A stretch of 64,000 bases of DNA from Anastrepha obliqua (Eukaryota; Arthropoda; Insecta; Diptera; Tephritidae). The notes under the pieces are model-generated. The model was not told where the DNA came from and did no database searches. It worked only from the letters and a program-made list of their open reading frames with translations. The position numbers and the translations under genes were made by a program. Within the stretch, counting starts at the first letter, position 1. Each line of letters begins with the position of its first letter. The stretch spans positions 23,188,044-23,252,043 of the forward strand of contig NC_072897.1 of the NCBI RefSeq assembly GCF_027943255.1. Direction: 5' to 3'. This document shows positions 56,016 to 64,000 of this stretch, one piece after another.

Positions 56016-59000
56016 TGAGGATACTAATAGATACCGGTGCTACTAGTTGTTATATTAGAAAGGGAGTGTATGACAATGGACAGGAATTAGCAATTAAGAA
56101 AAGGGTAAGGACTATTCATGGTCCGACCGTCATTGATTTGTTCCATAACGTACATCTATTGGGATATATGGAAAGATTTTATGAAATAGATAATTTAGAA
56201 AGTGATTTCTTGATAGGAGTTAATTTCTTGAAGAAGATTAGAGCTAAGATTGATATGGAAAAGGAGTTAATTAATTATGGGAACGAATATTCAGAAAAAT
56301 TACGGTTTTTAAGTAACAATGAGGATAGTTGTATAGGAAAATCAGGAGCGATATTAAAATCTTTGGGACACGGAAGTCCTAAAGCGCCCGCCGAAGGTAA
56401 TACCGGCAATATAAAAGAAAAAAATGAAAATTCAAAGAAGGAATGCTTTGGAAATACAAAAGTTATCATGTGACAAAATTGTCTTACGACGCCAGCTGAT
56501 GAGTCATGCCAGCACAAAACAAATAAAGAATTAACTTTGGAGGAAGAAACCTCTAAAGCGCCCGCTGAAGATCATTCCAGCAATATGTTAAATAATTTTG
56601 AAGTTGAAAATTTCGAAATGAGGAATAAATTTTCTAAGAAATAAAAAAAAAAAATATTGGTGAAAGTGAAGGTTTTAATATTCCTCTATTGAGAGAGGAT
56701 ATTATTAGAATTATAAAGGAAACACATAAGAACATTGACATGGATTTGCCTTTCAGGACAGACATAAAATCGGAAATTAGAACTGAGGATGACAAACCCA
56801 TATGGTCGAAGCAGTATCCGTATCCTGTGTCTGTAAATGATTTTGTTAATGAGGAAATTGGAAATTTACTAAGAAAGGGTATAATAAGGAATAGCAAAAG
56901 TCCTTATAATTCTCCTGTTTGGATTGTTCCGAAAAAGAGAATGAACGAGGATGGAAGTCCTAAACTAAGGTTGGTCAAAGATTTAAAAAAATTAAATGAA
57001 AAAAACAATATCAGATAGATAACCCCATGCCTAATCCTGAGGTGATACTTTCGAATTTGGGGGAATCCAAATATTTTTCAACAATTGATTTAGAGTCAGG
57101 ATTTCATCAGATTTTAATGCAGGAAGGTGATATTGAAAAAACGGCTTTCTCAGTTAATAACGGGAAATATGAGTACTTACGGATGCCATTTGGGCTAAGG
57201 AATGTCCCTAGTATATTTCAGAGAGCAATGAATGATATTTTACGTGAATATATCGGTAAATTTTGCCAAGTGTAAAACAAATAGTTGAAAGATTAAGGGA
57301 AGCTCATATGAAAATATCTCTTGAAAAATCAAGGTTTATAGAAACAGAAGTTGAATTTCTGGGATACGTGGTATCTCATAAGGTTATTAAAACAGACCCA
57401 AAAAAGTGGAAGCGATAAAAAATTATCCCATACCTAAAACTTTACGACAATTAAGGGGTTTTTTGGGATTAACAGGATATTACAGAAAATTTATTCAAGA
57501 TTACGCTACAATAGCTAAGCCACTGACAAAGCACTTAAAAGGAAAAAATGGAGGAGTATCGCATGTATCAAAAAAGACAAGGATTGATCTTGACCAAGAA
57601 GGTATAGCCGCTTGTGAAAGGTTGAAGGATGTATTATACCAATGCATTGAATTATCGCAACCTGATTTTAATGAAAAATTAATTTTAAATACCGACGCTT
57701 CAAATGTAGCTGTGGGGGCTGTATTATCACAACGAGGAAAACCCAGAACATTTATTTCAAAGACCTTGAATTCAACCGAGCAGAATTATGCAACTAACGA
57801 AAAGGAGCTTTATGCTATTGTTTGGGCATTGAAAACATTACGACATTACCTTTATGCTGTAAAAGATTTAGAAATTTATACGGACCACTAACCGCTATCG
57901 TTTGCGATATCTGAAAGAAACCCTAATGTTAAAATGAAAAGATGGAGGGTTTATTGAAGAATTTTCGCCAAGAATAATCTATAAGCCCGGAGCAACAAAT
58001 GTTGTAGCAGATGCACTATCGAGACAGCAGTTAAATAATTTCACAGAATCGAATAGTGAAATTTCAGAATCTGAGGATTCATTTGCGAATACACAGCATT
58101 CAGCTGAGAGTAGTGATGAAATTTTAATTAGGGAAACTAACAAGCCATTGAATCACTTTAAACAGCAAATATTAATAAATCAAAGTGCAAAAATTACTAC
58201 CCAAGAAAGAGTTTTAATCTTCGGTAACACTAGATTTTTAATAGAATATGATAAACCAGAAAATATAATACCTGTTCTTTCTGAACAATTAAATCCAAAA
58301 TTGGTTACAGGAATATTTTGTACTCCGGAAGTGGCATATGAAATAAAAACCGTATTGATGGATACTTTTCCGGTAACGAAATTTTTACGTGTGAAGTGTT
58401 TTCCAATTGATGTCACGAATAGAGAGGACCAGGGTAATATTATAGAGCAAACACATGGTAGAGCACATAGAAATTATAGGGAAAATTTGGCACAGATCAG
58501 GGATCAATACTATTGGCCCCAAATGGTGAAGCAATTCAAGCAGGTATGTCAGGTATGTAATAAGAATAAATACGATAGACAACCCAAGAAGGTACCAATT
58601 GGAAGGGCAACAATTCCAGAGAAAGAAGGTGAACAAGTTCATATTGACATTTTTTACGCTCAAAAACTGAAATTTTTAACTTTGATTGACTCTTATTCTA
58701 AGTTCTTGATAGTTAAGCATATTGAAGATAAGACAAATTTAATCGAAAAGATTTTGGAAGCTTTACAGGTATTTCCGGAAGTAAAGAGAATTACAGTGGA
58801 CAATGAACCAAGTTTTGCATCGGCTCAATTTAGATCATTTGCTAATAGATGTAATATTGAAATATATTATTGCGATCCATGACATTCAGTAACTAATGGT
58901 CAGGTAGAAAGAGTGCATTCTACTCTCATTGAAATAGGAAAATTTTTAAAGGAGGAATTGAATTTAATAAGTGATTTAGAATCCATCATTAGAGCAGCTC

Positions 59001-59280
59001 AGCAATACAATAAAACTATTCATTCGACAATTAAAGATTCATTTACAATAAAAATCCACATGAAAATATAAAAGATAAATTAAAATCGGCACAGGAAGTT
59101 ATGTTGAAAGTACATAATAAAAGACGAAAAGAAAAAAATTATACTCCATGTCAGACAGTATATGAGAAAGTTATAGGTGAAAGGAATAAATTAAAACCGA
59201 AATATAGGAGACAAAAAGTATAAGAAGATAGGGGAAATAAAATAATAATTCAGAAACGTGACAGAATAATTCACAAGGAT
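55997..59280 (+). pseudogene. pol: Errantivirus D pol, RT catalytic motif deleted
   Basis: The aspartic protease ILIDTGATSCYI is at 56,022-56,057. The RT N-terminus (56,689-57,018, with KGIIRNSKSPYNSPVWIVP) and palm (57,027-57,275, FSTIDLESGFHQI, RMPFGLRN) are readable. At about 57,270 the frame goes from FCQV directly to KQIVERL, so the YxDD catalytic box and about 20 residues are missing. RNase H (57,406-57,891) has NTDASN, NEKELYAI and YTDH, and then a stop. Integrase (58,148 on) has the H-H-C-C finger, HIDIF, VDNEP and, after a TGA near 58,880, NGQVERVHS. Other stops lie at 56,471 and 56,642. Catalytically dead. Confidence 0.9.
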
Positions 59281-59305
59281 AATATTAAATCTTAATATTT
59301 ACAGA

Positions 59306-60729
59306 ATGAGATTGGTGCTATTTGCAGCATTCATATCTTTCGGGATGACGGACATTATTGATTATACAAGGGAAGACTATGTTTTAATAGAAGACGGAGT
59401 TGTTTCATTATATGAAGATTATGGGGATATTTTTCACATTGCAAATATAACTTATTTTGCGAGTTTATTGGAAGAAATGAAACAACAAATGTACAGTAGG
59501 AATGAATATATTCATGTAAATGGAAGTAAGACAATGCGTACGGATTTTGACGTAAATGAAATTGAATACGAATTGGAAATAGAATTAATGGAGTCATTAA
59601 TAGAGCAATTGCAGGAAAAGGATCATAGATTTACAAGAGGTATTAATGAGTTGGGAATATTGTGGAAATGGATAGCAGGAACACCGGATCATGATGATTT
59701 AGTATTAATAACCAATAAATTAAATGAATTAATGGAAAATAGTAATAAACAGTATACCAAAAATTCACAGATGTTTAAAGCTATTACGCATTTAACTGAG
59801 AGGGTTAAAGCATTACAAGGAAATGCAAATATTAGAATGATGAGTAAGCGTAGGAATAGTTATATCATTAATGAATTACAGAATTTAATACAAACTATAA
59901 CTTTGGCAAAGGTAGGAATTTTGAATCCAGCTATTCTGCACATTGATGAGATAAGAAATATAACACGACATGAACACGGACGAATAACGATTACAGATTT
60001 AATAGATGATTCACAGGTTAAAGTAATTCAAAATAAAGAATTAATTGTAATATATATAAAATATCCAAAGGTATTGTATGATTCTAAATTTTATGAAGTT
60101 CGGGCTATAGCGCAGAGAGATGGTAAATTGATAATTGAGGATAAAATAGCGAAGTGCGGAAATGATTATGTAAATGTAAAACAATGTAAAGAAGAAATAA
60201 AAAATACATACTGTAAAATTGAAGAAAGGAAATCTTGTTTGTCGAAAATTTTGAATAAAGCAAGAACCAAATGCAAAAAATTATAAGAGAAAAATAAAGA
60301 AATAGAAGAAATAAAACAGGGGGCCATATTAGTTTCTGGAACGCATGTAATTGATGAACGCACATTAGATGGAGTTTATTTAATAGTTTTTAAGAATTAT
60401 ACTATAATTGATAATGTTACATATGAAAATATTGATGAAAAAATTTGAAATTATGTAAAAATTAATTATATTAATAACTTTGAAATAACTGAGTATGTTG
60501 AATCTACAAATGAATACTTAAAATTTGAAAATTCGAATGTATTAAATAAAATAAAACAGGAAATTCAGGAAAAACCGATTTGGTGGTCACTTACCACAGT
60601 ATTGATAGTGTCATTGTCTTTTTATACAGTTTATAAATTAATAAAGAAAATATATGTCAAAAAAGCATTAAGAAGTAAAAATATAAAAGATATTAAAGCT
60701 AGCATAAGCACTAATTGGATGATGAAATA
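59306..60729 (+). pseudogene. env: Errantivirus D envelope gene with two stops
   Basis: 326 codons are open from ATG 59,306. A hydrophobic start (LVLFAAFISFGM) acts as a signal peptide, a basic RFTRG cleavage-type site is followed by INELGILWKWIAG, and then come helical segments and a cysteine-rich stretch. A TAA at 60,284-60,286 and a TGA near 60,446 interrupt the same frame. It then goes on to a hydrophobic anchor (WWSLTTVLIVSLSF, about 60,580-60,630) and a short basic tail that runs into the truncated 3' LTR. The normal stop, the purine tract and the first part of the LTR are deleted. Confidence 0.82.
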
Positions 60730-61086
60730 AGCTCATCCAATAGTGAAATATTTACTGTAAATATAAACAATTATTTGTTAAGGATAGAATTACAATAAGC
60801 AATACTTTTTAAAGCTAGCATAAGCACAAATTTATAAACATACACATTTATTTGTCAAGTACTTTTTAAAGCTAGCATAAGCACAAATTAGAGGATGATG
60901 AAATAAGCTCATCCAGTAGTGAAAGATTTATTCTAAACATAAGCAATTATTTGTTAAGTATAGAGTAAGCAAAAATTTCGTATAAAAGAAATAACGTAAG
61001 AATAAAAGACTCACTTCAAGTTTGACTTTGGAAGCAAGCGTTTTATTTTATTTTTTTTAACGCTCACCCGCGTTAGAACTTTAATT
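60693..61086 (+). repeat. Errantivirus D 3' LTR, truncated at its start
   Basis: Matches 54,303-54,700 of the 5' LTR with scattered substitutions and one short deletion. The first 70 bp or so are absent, with env sequence fused directly to the repeat. The outer end AACTTTAATT and the TGTA duplication are intact. Confidence 0.88.
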
Positions 61087-62230
61087 TGTATATACCTACT
61101 TGCCTTCTAAACTTTCTACAAAATAATTGTATTCATATGTTACTACATCCATGCACGTCCATACATTCAAGCATACATATATGCGCGAGCACAGCGCTCT
61201 CTTCTTGATTCCGTGTACTTTTGTCTTTCACCAGTCGATATTCCTAATATTGTACTTACAAAAACACAATACTTTGATAGACCCAAATGCAACAGCAAGC
61301 GCAACGCGATGGCCGCTTTACCACCACACATTCTAAAATGTTCTAGAGCACAACAAAAACACATACCTCACATGCGCATGCCGCCGAAGCTAAAATCTAA
61401 GACTAGCGACTACAAAAACAAAATACATTCGTAGACGCAGTCGCAGCGGCCATGATTCTATCAGCGACGGCGCTGAACCATTTAGAACAAAAACAAAAAG
61501 TTAATTCATAAGTTCGAGCTCATATTTCAATTTCATTCATAAAACGAGCCGCCCATATCCCAATTTTCGCGACCATTCGAAAATAGGCAATATTGGAATA
61601 TTTCGCGTGGGATTATTTGCCAATATTTGATAAATCTTGAATTTTTGTCATGTCGAGTGGCCGCGGCTCCGTATGTATGTATGCACCCTTATATGTATGT
61701 AAATATGTCTTCTAACTGTGCGACAGTCGTGAGCTAATGCGACTTAGATTCCTTGAACAATTCCAGCGAATCACACATTTCTGTCCGCAAAGCCGCATAT
61801 ATGTACCCTATGATCAAAAAGTACCGGGAATGTTTAAATAAAACATAACAGAGTTAAATTTCAGGCAAATTTATATTATCTCCTTCAAAATATGACCCGT
61901 CTGAGGCAACACACATGTGCCAACGTTTAATCCAGCTCTCCAAACACCCCCGGCAGGCCGACATGGCCTTCACCTCCTTCGTCGTATTCTCTTTGATCTT
62001 TTTGATCGGTGCGATGGCGCGTTATCATCTCGCAAAATCCAAGAATTGTTTGCTCACATTTCCGGCCGTTTGCAACATACAGCATCTCTCAAAGGCTTCA
62101 AAACAGATGAATAATATTCTTTATTGACTGTCTGGCCCGATGGAAGGTACTCATGGTGGACTATGCCTTGGCAATCGAAGAAAACAGTCAACATCACCTT
62201 CCCGGTTCTTTTTGCTCATAGGGTATACAT
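61087..62230 (-). repeat. Composite repeat copy CR5, last segment
   Basis: Collinear with 11,530-12,386 of CR1, but retains a Y segment (61,413-61,733) that CR1 and CR3 lack. It ends at GGGTATACAT (62,221-62,230), where the other CR copies continue with ATCCCATC and a new element begins here. Confidence 0.8.
61806..62223 (-). mobile_element. Internally deleted mariner (MITE-like), copy 4
   Basis: Same termini and internal deletion as the copies at 11,962 and 28,900. Residual transposase C-terminus on the minus strand. Confidence 0.82.
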
Positions 62231-64000
62231 TAGACCGGAGTGAAATACGTAAATTTTTTCAAATCATATCGTAATAGCAGGGAAAAGTTGCTACATATCA
62301 ATACAAATTTAGGAAAAAAAAGAAATTTCAAATCGGTTAATATCTTCCGTTCGGGCATTGCATTTAAAATTTACAAATTTTATCCCAAATCTAGCTGATT
62401 TACGAAAACTTGTAGAAGTGGTAAATGATTAAAGATCGAGCTCCCTTTTTATACATAGCACTTTCAGCATTGAGTAGTAGATTTTTAATTTACTAATCTA
62501 TCCAGTTCTGTGGTTCTGAGCGATTAACTTTTACCAATTTTACACCAAATCTATTAAGGAAGCCTATGCCAAATTTGGCTTGCGTGAAAGCGGCTTACGG
62601 CTACTACAACACGTCTGTGCTTTAGATCGTCTTCCACTTGGTTACTTGTATTCCATCGTCTTTCTTTTCATTTTGCTTTTGATTCTGGCATACCGATAAA
62701 CGAAGTGCACGGAAGAGCTAGTACTCTCTGGTCATTACCAGTTCTGCTTTCACTCTTGTCGAACAGCGCTGTTTGGTCAAAAAAAATTCTATTCGATGTT
62801 CTTTTGAATTACATAGTTTACACAATTACTTAACATTAAATCTCTTGAAACATTTTATTCATGTCTCTTACTTGTAAGGACATACACTGCCCATTTTTTG
62901 GAGCACCTAAACCACTGCTGTCATCGGTCCTTCCCACTAATACCGACATTATACAATGTTGGCAAGAAGTGAGGTACAAAATGTCAGTAGAATCTTCTGC
63001 TGCCAGTTCTAGTCTGAAGTTAAGCTTCACAGTTGTAGCAGATACTGTAGCTCATTAGACTGAGTCCCTTTATTCCAAGGCTTCGATTCCAATAGTTTCC
63101 CACACAAGAGTTGTACAAAAGATTAAACATCTACATGATCGATACTACACTCTTCGTAAATCTTATTCAAGGGACAAAGACACACCTGAGAAACAAAAGA
63201 AGTACAATGATTTTATTAAACAATCTTCAAGTACATTATTTGACATTTCGTCCCGCAAGTGCGAGATGACACTCAATTGCTTTTGTCAAAGAAGCTTTGA
63301 CAAGTGTATTTGTCCCAGGCCGGTAACTATCAACTGCACATGCCCTAAAGATAGAAAGATACCGCCATTAGAAATCAAATTTCTATATGCTCAAAGATAT
63401 CTCGGACAAGGAAAGATTGGGACAGTAGATACCAAAGAAACTCAAAAGCTTACATTAAAATTGCAGAGAAAAGCTCGTCACTTAAGTCAGACCAACTTAC
63501 CTGGACCTTCTTGTAGTAGTATTGATTCTGAAACAGAGATAACTCCTGAAGTTGACAATGATAAGAATGATCCCGATTTTCAGACCCCACGCTCTATTTC
63601 CTCTCAGTCAGCAAGTTCAAAAAATGCACAGATGCGCTTATCACTTCCAGCAACGGCCTTAACAAGTGATCGTTTTGGAGTATCTGATAGAGCAGCAGCA
63701 GCTATTGTGTCTAGTGCATTTAAAGACGTTGGTCTTATAACGGACAAAGATACTTCTTTTGTTGTTGATCGAAGCAAAATGAGAAGAGAAAAAGAAAAAT
63801 GTAGACTAAAACTTATCGAATCGGGGAATGCAATAGAGCAATTAAACGATCCGATGTGTGTGTATTTTGATGGCAGGATGGATGACACTTTAGTTTTAGT
63901 TGAAAAAGGAAACAAACGTTATCAATCTATAAAAAAAGAAGAGCACATTTCAGTAATAGCAGAACCAGGCTCAAAGTACCTTTGTCATTTAGTACCTACT
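62231..64000 (+). mobile_element. Uncharacterised inserted element, left part (continues beyond window)
   Basis: The left boundary at about 62,231 (TAGACCGGAGTGAAATACGT) is set by comparison with three CR copies that continue uninterrupted. 62,231-62,860 is non-coding AT-rich leader with no recognisable motif. The remainder is coding. Its right terminus is not in the window, so TIRs and target duplication cannot be tested. Confidence 0.6.
62861..64000 (+). pseudogene. Uncharacterised transposase-like gene, one stop, runs off the edge
   Basis: The frame starts at ATG 62,861 (MSLTCKDIHCPFFGAPKP) and stays open to position 64,000 (380 codons) except for one TAG at 63,056-63,058. Visible modules: an N-terminal Cys pair; a helical block with KASIPIVSHTRVVQKIKHLH and LFDISSRKCE; a Cys cluster (about 63,265-63,345, pattern C-x6-C-x-C-x7-C-x-C then CTC); a basic linker LTLKLQRKARH; an acidic/Ser-rich spacer; SDRAAAAIVSSAFKDVGLI; DRSKMRREKEKCR; CVYFDGRMDDTL; and EEHISVIAEPGSKYL. 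The order and several motifs parallel the gene at 48.7-50.0 kb. I do not recognise a named family. It could be a domesticated or host gene, but its position inside a repeat argues for a mobile origin. Confidence 0.65.

Larger units (their letters stand above)
54234..61086 (+). mobile_element. Errantivirus D (gypsy-group LTR retrotransposon with env)
   Basis: 6.85 kb inserted in CR5 at TGTA, which is duplicated (54,230-54,233 and 61,087-61,090); the intact site is in CR1 near 11,540. The order is 5' LTR, primer site, gag, pol, env, 3' LTR on the plus strand. Termini are AGTT...AATT, as in the 17.6/297/gypsy group. All genes carry breaks, and the 3' LTR has lost its first 70 bp or so. It is only distantly related to units A-C: a different LTR, primer site and env. 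Confidence 0.92.

Noticed and set aside
62861..64000. Single-copy host gene
   Set aside because: Its upstream boundary interrupts a CR copy that is continuous elsewhere and it resembles the gene in the 48 kb TIR element, so a mobile origin is more likely. Not excluded.

Overview
This is a 64 kb eukaryotic window built almost entirely of mobile elements. I find no host gene with confidence. The mix of elements points to an insect, most likely a brachyceran fly: gypsy-group errantiviruses with env genes, R1-, LOA- and Jockey-clade LINEs, several Tc1/mariner lineages, Helitrons, and very frequent TACATATGTA/CATACATATG microsatellites. The microsatellite style resembles tephritid fruit flies, but that is an inference.

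Layout. 1-10,418: head-to-tail minus-strand errantivirus array (units A, B and a scrap of C) in which neighbouring units share a single LTR. 10,419-14,048: first copy (CR1) of a composite repeat, here called CR, whose ends carry CAGAGAATGTTAATGCAATG and which holds tRNA-like segments and a deleted mariner. 14,581-19,310: a decayed R1-clade LINE (minus). 19,311-22,350: AT-rich repeats and a gutted mariner. 22,351-25,205: the best bounded CR copy (CR2). 25,768-26,210: a hAT-type MITE with an 8-bp target duplication. 26,359-27,669: a near full-length mariner. 27,868-33,024: two head-to-head CR copies (CR3, CR4) with two mariner insertions. 33,025-37,474: a Helitron with Rep/helicase coding remnants. 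37,475-43,729: one LOA-clade LINE split by a second LOA-clade LINE. 43,730-47,071: an R1 3' end, a CR fragment, an errantivirus pol remnant, a tRNA-like SINE-type segment and a Jockey fragment. 47,072-62,230: one further CR copy (CR5) broken open by three insertions: an uncharacterised TIR transposon (48,108-50,377), a satellite-filled non-autonomous Helitron (50,591-54,182) and a 6.85 kb errantivirus D (54,234-61,086). 62,231-64,000: a second uncharacterised element, inserted in the end of that same CR copy and running off the window.

The repeated CR copies act as internal empty-site controls. They fix exact insertion points for both Helitrons, errantivirus D, the 48 kb TIR element and the 62 kb element, and allow a relative insertion history to be read. 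Almost every coding region is broken by stops, frameshifts or deletions. Exceptions are a 237-codon mariner catalytic-domain ORF (31,914-32,627) and a 380-codon frame at the right edge that is open apart from one stop.

The most novel content is the pair of uncharacterised coding regions at 48.7-50.0 kb and 62.9-64.0 kb. They share a modular architecture that could be a divergent RNase H-fold (DDE-type) transposase, and both sit in sequence that inserted into known repeats. Second are the paired tRNA-like Pol III-type segments inside CR, and third the higher-order satellite carried inside a Helitron.
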